A stretch of DNA of 64,000 bases. Origin: Pedobacter frigidisoli. Its GTDB lineage: Bacteria; Bacteroidota; Bacteroidia; Sphingobacteriales; Sphingobacteriaceae. Where the stretch lies: assembly GCF_004331675.1 (NCBI RefSeq), contig NZ_SJSN01000001.1, positions 434,001 through 498,000 on the forward strand, in the 5' to 3' direction. The notes beneath the pieces were generated by a model. It did not search any database. It saw only the letters and a list, made by a program, of their open reading frames with translations, and was not told where the DNA came from. Shown here piece by piece: positions 16,437-25,393 of this stretch. A program made the position numbers and the translations under genes. Every line of letters starts with the position of its first letter. The first letter of the stretch is position 1.

Positions 16437-17690
16437 CTACCCTCTTTCCTCCCAAATACAGGCAATATTGATAATCGTTTGCACGGCTTTTTCCATATCC
16501 TGCACACTTACCCATTCTTGTTTGCTGTGGAAAGCATGTTCGCCGGCATATATATTCGGACAAGGCAAGCCCATAAACGATAATCTAGAACCATCAGTTC
16601 CACCGCGGATACTTTGTTGTTTTGCCACGACTCCAGTCCTTTCAATTGCCTCGATTCCGTACTGAACAATTTTTGGGTGCTGATCCAAAACCTGTTTCAT
16701 ATTTCTATATTGTGGTGTTATCTTCAGTTCGTATGCAGATTTTGGATATTTCAACATCACTTCCTCAACGGTTTTCGTTAAAAGCAAGCCGTGTTCAGCT
16801 AACTTTTCATCGGTAAAATCCCGAATAATGAACTGTGCCTCTGCTTGCTCAACCTGACCGGCAATACTCACAGGATGAATAAACCCTTCCTTTTGATGCG
16901 TAGTTTCTGGTGTGAGATTATCTTTTGGTAGTGTATCAATCACCTCTGAAATAATTTTTATAGCACTTTCCATTTTCCCCTTTGCAAAGCCTGGGTGTGT
17001 GCTTACACCATGAATAATCAAAATGGCGCCATCGGCAGAAAACGTTTCATCCTCGATAGATCCTAATGTTTCACCATCTACCGTGTATCCAAAATCGGCA
17101 CCAAGCTTTTTTAAATCAGCTTTATCTACACCTCTACCAATTTCTTCATCAGGCGTAAATAACACTTTTATTGTGCCATGTTTTACCTCCGGATTTTCCA
17201 TTAAAAAACTAACGGCTTCCATAATTTCTGCAAGTCCAGCCTTGTTATCTGCACCCAATAAAGTAGCGCCGCTAGCGGTGATAATATCGTTGCCAATTTG
17301 ATGCTTTAAGTCTTCGTGATCAGACAATTTTAGCACGATTTTGTTATCATCTGGCAGAATAATATCCAATCCTTGATAATTGTCATGAATAATCGGCTTC
17401 ACATTTTCGCCGCTACAATCTGGCGAGGTATCCATGTGCGAGCAAAAGAAAATTATAGGCAATTTTTTATCTGAATTAGAGGGAACTGTTCCATATACAT
17501 ATCCATTTTCATCCATTTCAGCATCAGAAATGCCAATTTCTATTAATTCCTGTACCAATACACTACCTAGATTTTTTTGCTTTAAAGTTGATGGACAAGT
17601 CAGCGAACTGGGGTCTGATTGGGTATCAATCATGGCATATTTGATAAATCTTTGTGCCAATGTTTTGTTAAAATTGGTGTAATTGCTCAT
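16437..17690 (-). CDS. pepT: Peptidase T (tripeptide aminopeptidase)
   Basis: This 417-residue cytoplasmic M20 metallopeptidase removes the N-terminal residue of tripeptides. The dinuclear zinc site is visible: SHMDTSPD (first His, H85), GADNKAGLAEI, the catalytic pair in FTPDEEIGRG and VDGETLG. A lid domain follows (~210-320) with the conserved HPGFAKGKM, and GGTDGSRLSFMGLPCPN lies near the end. Length fits the family (~410). It is divergent from the outer-membrane gene at 17750 and monocistronic as far as seen. Confidence 0.95.
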   Translation of the reverse strand: MSNYTNFNKTLAQRFIKYAMIDTQSDPSSLTCPSTLKQKNLGSVLVQELIEIGISDAEMDENGYVYGTVPSNSDKKLPIIFFCSHMDTSPDCSGENVKPIIHDNYQGLDIILPDDNKIVLKLSDHEDLKHQIGNDIITASGATLLGADNKAGLAEIMEAVSFLMENPEVKHGTIKVLFTPDEEIGRGVDKADLKKLGADFGYTVDGETLGSIEDETFSADGAILIIHGVSTHPGFAKGKMESAIKIISEVIDTLPKDNLTPETTHQKEGFIHPVSIAGQVEQAEAQFIIRDFTDEKLAEHGLLLTKTVEEVMLKYPKSAYELKITPQYRNMKQVLDQHPKIVQYGIEAIERTGVVAKQQSIRGGTDGSRLSFMGLPCPNIYAGEHAFHSKQEWVSVQDMEKAVQTIINIACIWEERG

Positions 17691-17729
17691 ATTTCATAGG
17701 TAAATGTTACAGATATTGAATAAACATAT

Positions 17730-17737
17730 TATTTTTG
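17730..17737 (+). promoter_or_regulatory. -7 box of the outer-membrane protein gene
   Basis: TATTTTTG matches the Bacteroidota -7 consensus TAnnTTTG. It lies 12 bp before the ATG at 17750, implying a leader of only a few bases. No convincing -33 element is seen. Confidence 0.5.
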
Positions 17738-17749
17738 TAAAAAAACGAT

Positions 17750-18475
17750 ATGATTTTAAACCGTCCGAAAACTCATTTCCTCACCGTTCTCTTCATTTTC
17801 GTAACCAGTTTTTCTTTTGCGCAATCTAACTATTTTAAATATTCTTATGGTTTTGGTGGGGGTATAAATAAATCCTATACCGATGTTTACGAAGGCGGCG
17901 TTGGTTATACGGCTTATGGCGTTTTGGATTATAACCTTACCCCGTTTGTAACTCTTGGTGTAGAGGGGCAATATGGTATGGTTCAAGGTGGAGATATCGT
18001 TACTGATCGTTATAATAGACAATTCGTAACAAAATATACCAGCTTTACCTTAAATGCTAAGTTAATGCTCGGCGAATTTGTAAACTACGATAGAAGCGAG
18101 TTTCTATACAATATTAGAGGTTTGTATTTGGGTGTTGGTTTGGGTGCAATCAATAATAATGTTACAGATATTGTAAGACAAAGACCTAGCTGGTCTAACG
18201 ATCCTGGCTATACTTTTCCTGGGAAAGATAAAAGTGTAAATCTTCATGTTCCAATTAACGTAGGCTTTAATTATTTCATTACCGATGGATACGGTTATCA
18301 ACGATATGTTATAAATATCAACGCAGCGGCAAACTACACTTTTGGGGAGGGTTTAGATGGTTATGATGATCCTAGCAACAAATTTGAAAATTTTTCTCCA
18401 GATATTTTCAATGCTTACACCATAGGTTTTAGGTATATGTTTGGTACAATTAAAGCTTACCGTAAAACGCTTTAA
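17750..18475 (+). CDS. Outer-membrane beta-barrel protein
   Basis: This 241-residue protein has a signal peptide ending FSFAQ (~25). It then has amphipathic, glycine- and aromatic-rich strands (YSYGFGGGINKSYTD, YTAYGVLDYNL, VTLGVEGQYG, TSFTLNAKLMLGEF, GLYLGVGLGAINNN) typical of an eight-stranded porin-like barrel. It ends with a strand around YTIGFRYMFG followed by a short tail. No ligand or enzymatic motif is seen. It is expressed from a nearby -7 box and lies 27 bp before the M14 peptidase gene, so both may be co-transcribed. Confidence 0.8.
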   Translation: MILNRPKTHFLTVLFIFVTSFSFAQSNYFKYSYGFGGGINKSYTDVYEGGVGYTAYGVLDYNLTPFVTLGVEGQYGMVQGGDIVTDRYNRQFVTKYTSFTLNAKLMLGEFVNYDRSEFLYNIRGLYLGVGLGAINNNVTDIVRQRPSWSNDPGYTFPGKDKSVNLHVPINVGFNYFITDGYGYQRYVININAAANYTFGEGLDGYDDPSNKFENFSPDIFNAYTIGFRYMFGTIKAYRKTL

Positions 18476-18502
18476 ACCTAGTACATTTATTATATTTACA
18501 GC

Positions 18503-20242
18503 ATGAGAAAATTTTTCATGTTTTGCTTTATGTACGCCTCTATAAATGCTGTGGCCCAAGAAACACTATACGAAATTAGTGGTAAAACCGAAACCACAAC
18601 CTATACTGCGGCAATCTCTTATTATGAATCATTAGCAAAAAGTTACCCAAAATCTAAACTGTTAACTTATGGCTCTACCGATTTTGGAAAGCCCTTACAC
18701 CTATTGGTTTTATCAAACGATAAAATTTTTGATCCCATTGCGATACGGAAATCAAATAAAAGAATCTTATTGTTTAACAACGGCATTCACCCTGGCGAAC
18801 CAGAGGGGATTGATGCTTCGATGATGCTCGCTCGCGACCTTCTTAAAACCGACAAACTACCTAAAGATGTGGTGATTTGTATTATTCCGGTTTACAATAT
18901 TGATGGCAGTTTTAACCGTAGTTCAACTTCGAGGGCAAATCAAAACGGGCCAACTGCTTATGGCTTTCGAGGAAACAGCAAGAATTTAGATCTTAATCGT
19001 GATTTCATCAAAACCGATTCGAAAAATTCTGCTGCCTTTCAATTGATTTTTAATACTTGGCAGCCCGAGATTTTTGTAGATACACACACCAGTAATGGAG
19101 CGGATTATCAATATGTGATGACACTCATTCCGACTCAAAAAGATAAGCTGAATACAATCTTATCAGGATATTTAACCAAAACATTGGTGCCAGACTTATA
19201 TGCTGCAATGGATAAAAAAGGTTATCTAATGATTCCTTATGTAAATTCTATCGGAGAAACACCAGAAACTGGAATTACGGGTTTTATCGAATCGCCACGA
19301 TACTCTACAGGTTACACCACATTGCACAATACAATTGGTTTTATGCCAGAAACGCACATGTTAAAATCTTACGATTTACGTGTAGATGCTACCTATAAAT
19401 TGCTAAAAACCTACATTGATATTGTAGAACGTGATGCAAAAATTATTGGTGAAAATAAACGCAAAGCGGATGAATTTGTAGCCGCACAAAAAGATTTCCC
19501 TTTAGATTGGAAATTGAATAAATCGGAAGTAAATGATTTAACCTTTAAGGGATTTGAAGCCGGACAAAAACCGAGTGAAGTAAGTGGTACCGATCGTTTA
19601 TATTACGATCGAACAAAACCTTTCACCAAAACCATTAAAGAATGGAATAAATTTGAGCCAGCGATTAGCATTCAAAAGCCAATAGCTTACATTATTCCAA
19701 AGGCTTGGGATAAAGTAATTGCCTTACTTAAATTGAATAACGTTAAAATCGAATCACTTAAAAATGATGTAAAAATTGCAGTAGAAAGTTATAACATCAG
19801 CGATTTAAAAACGGCGACAAGACCTTACGAAGGACATTATTTGCATTCGGGCGTTAAGGTTAATCCTGTTGCACAAACCCTACAATATTATGCTGGCGAT
19901 TATGTGGTTTACGCCAACCAAAAAACAAATCGTTATATCATAGAAACCCTAGAGCCGCAAGCAACAGATTCATATTTCAATTGGAACTTTTTTGATTCGA
20001 TCTTAGATCAAAAGGAACATTACTCCGCTTATATTTTTGAGGATACCGCAACAGAATTGCTGAAGAATAATCCAGAACTGAAAGCTAAATTGGAAGCTAG
20101 AAAGTCTGCTGATGCGGAATTCGCAAAGAATGGAGCGGCACAACTTGATTTTGTCTATAAAAATTCTGATTATTACGAAAAAACACACAATAGATATCCA
20201 GTGGCACGTTTGGTAACAGATGTAAAGCTTGATTTAAAATAA
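18503..20242 (+). CDS. Secreted M14 family zinc carboxypeptidase
   Basis: This 579-residue exported peptidase has a short signal sequence (MRKFFMFCFMYASINAVAQ). The M14 zinc site is clear: HPGEPEG (His and Glu ligands, ~93-99), the substrate-binding DLNRDFIK (Arg ~167) and DTHTSNGADYQ with the third zinc ligand. The C-terminal half (~330-579) has no recognised catalytic motif and may bind substrate or cell wall. The family removes C-terminal residues from peptides. It is followed after 4 bp by a rhomboid protease, implying an operon. Confidence 0.9.
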   Translation: MRKFFMFCFMYASINAVAQETLYEISGKTETTTYTAAISYYESLAKSYPKSKLLTYGSTDFGKPLHLLVLSNDKIFDPIAIRKSNKRILLFNNGIHPGEPEGIDASMMLARDLLKTDKLPKDVVICIIPVYNIDGSFNRSSTSRANQNGPTAYGFRGNSKNLDLNRDFIKTDSKNSAAFQLIFNTWQPEIFVDTHTSNGADYQYVMTLIPTQKDKLNTILSGYLTKTLVPDLYAAMDKKGYLMIPYVNSIGETPETGITGFIESPRYSTGYTTLHNTIGFMPETHMLKSYDLRVDATYKLLKTYIDIVERDAKIIGENKRKADEFVAAQKDFPLDWKLNKSEVNDLTFKGFEAGQKPSEVSGTDRLYYDRTKPFTKTIKEWNKFEPAISIQKPIAYIIPKAWDKVIALLKLNNVKIESLKNDVKIAVESYNISDLKTATRPYEGHYLHSGVKVNPVAQTLQYYAGDYVVYANQKTNRYIIETLEPQATDSYFNWNFFDSILDQKEHYSAYIFEDTATELLKNNPELKAKLEARKSADAEFAKNGAAQLDFVYKNSDYYEKTHNRYPVARLVTDVKLDLK

Positions 20243-20246
20243 CCAA

Positions 20247-20861
20247 ATGGAATACTTCAATATCGCACCCATTGCGTCACTTATTTTTGTTTTTACCATC
20301 ATTACAAGCTTGTATGCTTTTTATGATAATACACTGTATGGAAAGTTTATGCTGCATCCATACACGGTTTCGAAAGGTCATAAAGTTTGGACGGTAATTA
20401 CAAGCGGCTTAATTCATAAAGATTGGATGCATTTGTTTTTTAACATGTTTACATTCGTCGCTTTTGCATTTACGCTAGAGCAATTAATAGGAAGTTGGCA
20501 GTTTGGACTTTTATATTTCTTAGCTTTAATTTTAAGCGATTTGCCAACCATATTTAAACACAAAGACAATTTTAACTACAACAGTTTAGGTGCTTCGGGG
20601 GCTATAAGTGCAGTGCTATTTAGCTATATACTTTTTAATCCGATGTCGAAACTGTATATTATGTTCATTCCAATTGGAATACCAGCAGTGGTTTTTGGCT
20701 TCCTATATTTGATATATTGCGCCTATGCCTCCAGAAACTCGAGAGATGGAATTAATCATGATGCACACTTTTTTGGCGCTTTAACTGGCCTTATTTTCAC
20801 CATCATTTTCGTTCCTGGAATTATACAGAACTTTATTACCGCCTTAACAGGTGGAAAATAA
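20247..20861 (+). CDS. Rhomboid family intramembrane serine protease
   Basis: This 204-residue protein has six hydrophobic helices and the rhomboid catalytic dyad: Ser in LGASGAIS (S117) and His in NHDAHFFGALTG (H174). The conserved HLFFNM motif (His and Asn) is in the second helix. It cleaves membrane-spanning segments of other proteins within the bilayer; the substrate is unknown. It starts 4 bp after the M14 peptidase. It ends one base from a convergent gene's stop codon, with no room for a terminator between them. Confidence 0.92.
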   Translation: MEYFNIAPIASLIFVFTIITSLYAFYDNTLYGKFMLHPYTVSKGHKVWTVITSGLIHKDWMHLFFNMFTFVAFAFTLEQLIGSWQFGLLYFLALILSDLPTIFKHKDNFNYNSLGASGAISAVLFSYILFNPMSKLYIMFIPIGIPAVVFGFLYLIYCAYASRNSRDGINHDAHFFGALTGLIFTIIFVPGIIQNFITALTGGK

Positions 20862-20862
20862 T

Positions 20863-21828
20863 TTATCCCGCATTCGGTAAGCAAGGATTTTCAAAGAAAC
20901 TCATTGGGTTTTCGGGATCTTTAATGATCTCAAATTTAACATAGCCCCAAGGCTTCCAGAAGTTTTCTAGCACCTGAGCATAAATTTTATGTTGCCAAAC
21001 ATCGAACAAAGGCTTGGTCATATTTCCACGTAAAGGCATTGCCTCGATATAAATTGTGCCCTCAACTGGCATAAAAGTATATTCTGGCAAGCGATTAAAA
21101 AGATAAGCAGAATAATAAAAACGGGCTGTCAATTCTTCAAATTGTACGGCAGTTAATGCTTTTCCTTTTACCTCATTAATAATATCTTGATGATAACGTT
21201 TATTGGTTCCACTGTCTTGCAGGCAAGCAATAATTCCAAAATCTTTCATCTTCAAAGAGAAGGTTAAGGTGTTAATTTCATCGCGAAAACTAAAAGGTGT
21301 TTCCTCATTTTCGAGCTTAACAACGGTGATCGACCAAGGGGTGAAATCCTCAAACGCTAAACTGGTGTACAAGTTCTGCATCATGAAATTTAGGTTTCCA
21401 AACTTCATCATTAACGATTGAGACATATTTAAACCATCAGCGGTCATTTCTTGTCGCAAAGCAGAATGCATTTCTGCATAAACGAACCCATATAAAAACT
21501 TCCCTACCCAATTGAAAATATCCAATTCTGGTAAAGCAGAAACAGCATCGTAACCTTTAGCGAAAGCGGCTTCAATTTTTTCTTCCAAAGGATTTATAAA
21601 TTGTTCATTTACCTCGCTGTTAACGGGTATAACTAATGTATTGTAAGAGCGGATACTTTCATCCAGAAATTGAATCTGCTCTTCGCCAGTTAAACCTACT
21701 TGTTCCATTAACCATTTCGGAATTAACGGAACCTGCAATAACGGAGAGTTAAAAGTATTCCCACTTAAAAAGCAAGTTTTATATAAAAAATCGAATTTTT
21801 GGAAAGGGTTGTATAAGCCGGTATTCAT
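20863..21828 (-). CDS. Conserved hypothetical protein
   Basis: This 321-residue soluble protein without signal peptide or membrane segments is rich in helices and aromatic residues (PFQKFDFLYKTCFLSG at the start, TPWSITVVKLENEE mid-way). I do not recognise the family. Coding quality is good: the frame is long and uninterrupted, it begins with ATG and its composition matches neighbours. It is convergent with the rhomboid gene and preceded upstream by a hairpin-repeat array, so it is probably expressed alone. Confidence 0.75.
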   Translation of the reverse strand: MNTGLYNPFQKFDFLYKTCFLSGNTFNSPLLQVPLIPKWLMEQVGLTGEEQIQFLDESIRSYNTLVIPVNSEVNEQFINPLEEKIEAAFAKGYDAVSALPELDIFNWVGKFLYGFVYAEMHSALRQEMTADGLNMSQSLMMKFGNLNFMMQNLYTSLAFEDFTPWSITVVKLENEETPFSFRDEINTLTFSLKMKDFGIIACLQDSGTNKRYHQDIINEVKGKALTAVQFEELTARFYYSAYLFNRLPEYTFMPVEGTIYIEAMPLRGNMTKPLFDVWQHKIYAQVLENFWKPWGYVKFEIIKDPENPMSFFENPCLPNAG

Positions 21829-21897
21829 TGCTGCAATATTAGCTAATATATTTTGATGCCCTTGCTGGTTAAGTTTATTTTAACGTTGGGATTACAA

Positions 21898-22200
21898 CAG
21901 GTAGGTTTTTTCTGCAGATTTCGCCGAAAAGGCTCGCAGATTTAAGGGGATTTTTAATATCTGCATCGATCTGCATTTCTGCTCCATGGTCGGTGACACA
22001 CCGACTAGTTAAGGTAATACTGGGCTACTGCATCACAAGAGCAATATAGTTTGGTTTGTGAAGTACAATTAGTGATGTTAAAGTTGGTTGGTGAGCCACC
22101 AACCAAGGTGATTGATTTTTATTTTGGTCTGTGAGGACACAGACCAATGTTTATGCTTCGCTGTTTGGTGAAACACCGAACAGTTAAAGACAATCTGCGG
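21898..22200. repeat. Second array of compensated GGTG/CACC hairpins
   Basis: In inverted orientation to the array near 1.6 kb, this region carries GTCGGTG-ACA-CACCGAC (21989-22005, next to CCATGG), a 10-bp stem with loop AGC (22084-22106), TTGGTCTGTG-AGGA-CACAGACCAA (22124-22147) and CTGTTTGGTG-AAA-CACCGAACAG (22161-22183). It also has CGCAGATT/ATCTGC phrases. All four stems differ yet each is self-complementary (one G.T pair in the last). There is no coding sequence. Confidence 0.85.
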
Positions 22201-22216
22201 GAAAATTATGCATGCC

Positions 22217-23353
22217 CTAAAAACTATTGTAATAGTAACCAATATCATCTACAAGTTGATTATAAATAGGTTTTGTAAACTCCAAAAACAAGGCACTTGG
22301 TGGAGGCGGTAATACTTCTTTTCTTCTTGTCATGGCCAATTGATTATTGCTTAATGCCCGATCATCGCCTTTATAACTTGCCCAACTATCTCTCCAAACA
22401 TAAGTGCCCGGAAATTTTTGCTGGCGCACAACTTTCTTGCTTTGCCAATCCATAATACTCATATCCAATAAGCCTGATGATGAAATGGTTTTTTCAAAAA
22501 CACTTAATGTTGCTTTAACGGTTCCATAAACTGGTTTTCTTTCTCTGGTTTCGCCAATTACTACACTATCGCGTTTTAACTTTTCAATGCGTTCCTTAAC
22601 GTAAGTTTGGCCAACCATAAAATCATCAAAATTTAAACTTAAGACTTGATCTGGAATAATTTTTTGATTAGTAGCTTGCTCTTCACCATAGAAAATAACA
22701 AACTTATTTCTCGAGTAGCTGCTAATAAATTGATCGATTTGTTGTTGAAAATAATCTGCACTTAATTTATACGGACCACCGTTTAAAATAATCGGCTGCA
22801 CCACAACTCGGGTCACTGCAGCCCAATAAGCATCATCCATTTTGGCTTTTACATCTTTATAATTCGGCTGCAAATTTTGCGCTTTCTCAAATTCGTAGTA
22901 TGCTTTTTTAGCCGATTGGCGATCATTTGTTTGCAGATAACCTAGTCCAGAATTATACCTCGCGGCAGCAGCATTTAATTTACTGTCTGCTACTTCTTGT
23001 ATATATTTCGATGGCGTTGGCACTAAAACCAAACAAGCAGGGCAACTATTTATATCGTCGGCGAGTTGATTAATTTTTTGGTAATCGTACATAATCGATT
23101 CCCATCTGTATAAATCGTTAGAAAGTTTTGCCTCATTAATTTTTCTTAAATGATCTTGCAGGGCTAAATCATAAGCAGTTTTTAAAACCTGCATCGCCTC
23201 ACTGTTTTTTGGCGAGTTTTGCAACCGACTTACAGCTTTAGCAACCGATGCATCGTAATCTCCTTTTTGCAAGGCTTTTTTTCCTGTGGTACATCCTCCA
23301 ATAATTATTAAGGATAAATAAATAAAATACCGTAATCTTGAAATATTTTTCAT
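22217..23353 (-). CDS. Lipoprotein with TPR-like helices, function unknown
   Basis: This ~378-residue lipoprotein has a signal sequence with lipobox IIGGC (C21). Helical repeats resembling tetratricopeptides occupy ~25-175 (KKALQKGDYDASVAKAVSRL, YNSGLGYLQTNDRQSAKKAYYEFEKA). A beta-rich C-terminal domain (~180-360) includes YGTVKATLSVFEKT and TYVWRDSWASYKGDDRAL. I prefer the start at 23353 (MKNISRLRY) over one four codons upstream. The layout suggests an envelope assembly or scaffolding role, but no family is recognised with certainty. Confidence 0.75.
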   Translation of the reverse strand: MKNISRLRYFIYLSLIIIGGCTTGKKALQKGDYDASVAKAVSRLQNSPKNSEAMQVLKTAYDLALQDHLRKINEAKLSNDLYRWESIMYDYQKINQLADDINSCPACLVLVPTPSKYIQEVADSKLNAAAARYNSGLGYLQTNDRQSAKKAYYEFEKAQNLQPNYKDVKAKMDDAYWAAVTRVVVQPIILNGGPYKLSADYFQQQIDQFISSYSRNKFVIFYGEEQATNQKIIPDQVLSLNFDDFMVGQTYVKERIEKLKRDSVVIGETRERKPVYGTVKATLSVFEKTISSSGLLDMSIMDWQSKKVVRQQKFPGTYVWRDSWASYKGDDRALSNNQLAMTRRKEVLPPPPSALFLEFTKPIYNQLVDDIGYYYNSF

Positions 23354-23460
23354 AAAGCAGCGCATTTAGTAGTCATTGGATGAATATAGCAAATGTTTTT
23401 ATTCATCCGATCACTAGATTTGTAAGGCGATAATTACCCTATTTATTAAGAAGACGATTG

Positions 23461-24495
23461 ATGATGAAAATAAGTTGCAAGCCATTTGAATTAGAATTAA
23501 AACACCCTTTTTCTATCTCGAAATTTACCCGAACCAGTACGCCATTAGTGCTTTTAAGAATCCAGTATGAAGATTTTATTGGCTATGGAGAGGCTTCGAT
23601 GGTGCCCTATATGGGCGAAAGCTACGAAAGTGCAAATGCTTTTTTAAAACTTATTGATTGGGATAAAATTCGGTATCCATTTAATTTTGAAGAGATTATC
23701 GCCTATTTGGATAGCCTAGCTCCAGGTCAGCCAGCCATAAAAGCAGCTATTGATATTGCTCTGAACGATATTCAAGGTAAGGTTTTAGGCAAGCCGTGTT
23801 ACGAAATCTATGGTGCCGATCTTGCGAAAATGCCTGTTACTTCTTATACTATTGGGATAGATACGCCTGAAGTAATTAGAGAAAAACTAAAAGACGCGGA
23901 GAATTTTAAAGTCATAAAGGTTAAGCTTGGTAGAGATAACGATCAGGAAATTATTGAAACCATCCGCAGCATGACTGATGTACCGCTTTATGTTGATGCA
24001 AACCAAGGTTGGACGGATAAAATCAAAGCCATCGATTTAATTTATTGGCTGCATAATCAAGGCGTGGTTTTAATCGAGCAGCCTATGGATAAGCACAATT
24101 TAGATGGAAATGCTTGGCTTACGGAAAGAAGTCCGATTCCTTTGTTGGCTGACGAAGCGGTACAACGTTTAGCGGATATGGATCAATTGAAAGGTGCTTA
24201 TCACGGCATCAATGTGAAGTTGATGAAAAGCTGCGGAATGTACGAAAGTCATCAGATGATTTTGAAAGCCCATTCATTTGGAATGAAAGTTTTGATCGGT
24301 TGCATGAGCGAAACAAGTTGTGCAACCTTAGCTGCTGCTGCTTTAGCGCCACTTTGCAATTGGGCCGATTTAGACGGACCGTGGCTAACCAAGAATAACC
24401 CTTTTAAAGATCCAGCTTTTGAAAATGGGAAGTATATTTTGAAAGATTTACCTGGCTTAGGTTTGAAAGGCATTACTTCGGATCTTTTTCCTTAA
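23461..24495 (+). CDS. L-Ala-D/L-Glu (dipeptide) epimerase, enolase superfamily
   Basis: This ~344-residue cytoplasmic enzyme of the muconate-lactonising subgroup has the catalytic lysine in FKVIKVKLGRD (KxK motif, ~160) and magnesium ligands in LYVDANQGW (Asp), LIEQPM (Glu) and LLADEAV (Asp). The second catalytic lysine is in GINVKLMKSCG, and the specificity segment is GCMSETS. It epimerises dipeptides such as L-Ala-D-Glu released from peptidoglycan, feeding wall recycling. Start: ATG 23461, with a second ATG directly after. Its 3' end overlaps the convergent small gene at 24473 by 23 bp. Confidence 0.88.
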   Translation: MMKISCKPFELELKHPFSISKFTRTSTPLVLLRIQYEDFIGYGEASMVPYMGESYESANAFLKLIDWDKIRYPFNFEEIIAYLDSLAPGQPAIKAAIDIALNDIQGKVLGKPCYEIYGADLAKMPVTSYTIGIDTPEVIREKLKDAENFKVIKVKLGRDNDQEIIETIRSMTDVPLYVDANQGWTDKIKAIDLIYWLHNQGVVLIEQPMDKHNLDGNAWLTERSPIPLLADEAVQRLADMDQLKGAYHGINVKLMKSCGMYESHQMILKAHSFGMKVLIGCMSETSCATLAAAALAPLCNWADLDGPWLTKNNPFKDPAFENGKYILKDLPGLGLKGITSDLFP

Positions 24496-24670
24496 AAGAT
24501 TTTCTGATGTCTTTGGTGAGCTGATACTTGAAATAAAATAAGCAAGCAGCAGTACCAACAAGAAAGCCAGCAGGAAGATATTTACTGTTGTTGTAACACC
24601 AAACAATTCCACAAACGGAAAGGATAATGGCTAAATTATAGAAAATATTTAGTGCGAATTTTTTGCCCAA
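24473..24670 (-). CDS. Small two-helix membrane protein
   Basis: This 65-residue protein has two hydrophobic helices (~8-25 and ~30-47) and a charged C-terminal tail (KDIRKSFKEKDPK). I believe it resembles a small DUF family (DUF6358-like) common in Pedobacter, but this is from memory and not certain. It overlaps the end of the convergent epimerase gene by 23 bp, which argues for compact but real coding use. Function is unknown. Confidence 0.6.
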   Translation of the reverse strand: MGKKFALNIFYNLAIILSVCGIVWCYNNSKYLPAGFLVGTAACLFYFKYQLTKDIRKSFKEKDPK

Positions 24671-24846
24671 AATTAAAAGATTTGTCGTGTAAATTAAACT
24701 TTTGATAAATGATCAATCAATAATACTCAATTATCAAACGGATGAATGATAAATCAACAAACCAATTATCAAACCTTGTAAGAGAGAAAATATTCAAAGA
24801 TTTGCTTCTGCAAAGTTTGATAATTGGAATTTGATAATTGGTTATT

Positions 24847-25164
24847 TTAATATACCGGCATATTCGGATCAAATGCTTCTTGCCAAGCTAAAATCCCACC
24901 TTTTAAATTGTATAGGTTTTCGTAACCATATTGCGCCTCTAACTGCATTACGGCAGCAGCACTTCTTTTTCCGCTGCGGCATTGAATAATTACAGGCTTA
25001 TCTTGAGCAACTTTATCAGCCTCAATTAAAATCCCACCCAAAGGGATGTTTTCTCCTTCAAGGTTAGAAACCTCATATTCGAATGTTTCGCGAACATCAA
25101 TTAACTGAAAATCTTCTTTGTTATCGATTTTCGCTTTTAGTTCTTGTACCGATATTTCTTTCAT
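24847..25164 (-). CDS. Single-domain rhodanese-like sulfurtransferase
   Basis: This 105-residue cytoplasmic rhodanese domain has the active-site cysteine in IIQCRSGKRS (C62) and the conserved LIDVRETFEYE substrate segment. It transfers sulfane sulfur between thiols. I chose ATG 25164 over the one seven codons upstream: the promoter at 25183-25213 predicts a transcript start just downstream of the longer start codon, and MKEISVQEL is the usual family opening. It is monocistronic. Confidence 0.9.
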   Translation of the reverse strand: MKEISVQELKAKIDNKEDFQLIDVRETFEYEVSNLEGENIPLGGILIEADKVAQDKPVIIQCRSGKRSAAAVMQLEAQYGYENLYNLKGGILAWQEAFDPNMPVY

Positions 25165-25182
25165 CTTATTAGTGTATTTGTA

Positions 25183-25213
25183 CAAACTTAGATAAAGTTG
25201 CTTAGTTAAGCAA
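25183..25213 (-). promoter_or_regulatory. Promoter of the rhodanese gene
   Basis: On the minus strand, TTG (25213-25211) is followed by a 20-bp spacer and a perfect -7 box TAAGTTTG (25190-25183). The expected start point is near 25176, 12 bp before the chosen ATG. Confidence 0.65.
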
Positions 25214-25393
25214 TTATAATTGCCTGAAATAAAAAAGCAAATTATCGATCTCTCCTCTGCCGTTTAGAGACAACTTTTATAGCGGAAATATAAGCAAATC
25301 GATTTTACTTTAAGCATCAAAAGAATGTCCTATTTATTTTAGCTAATTCTGTAACATATCATAGCCTTAGGCGTTTAAATATAAATATTACAA

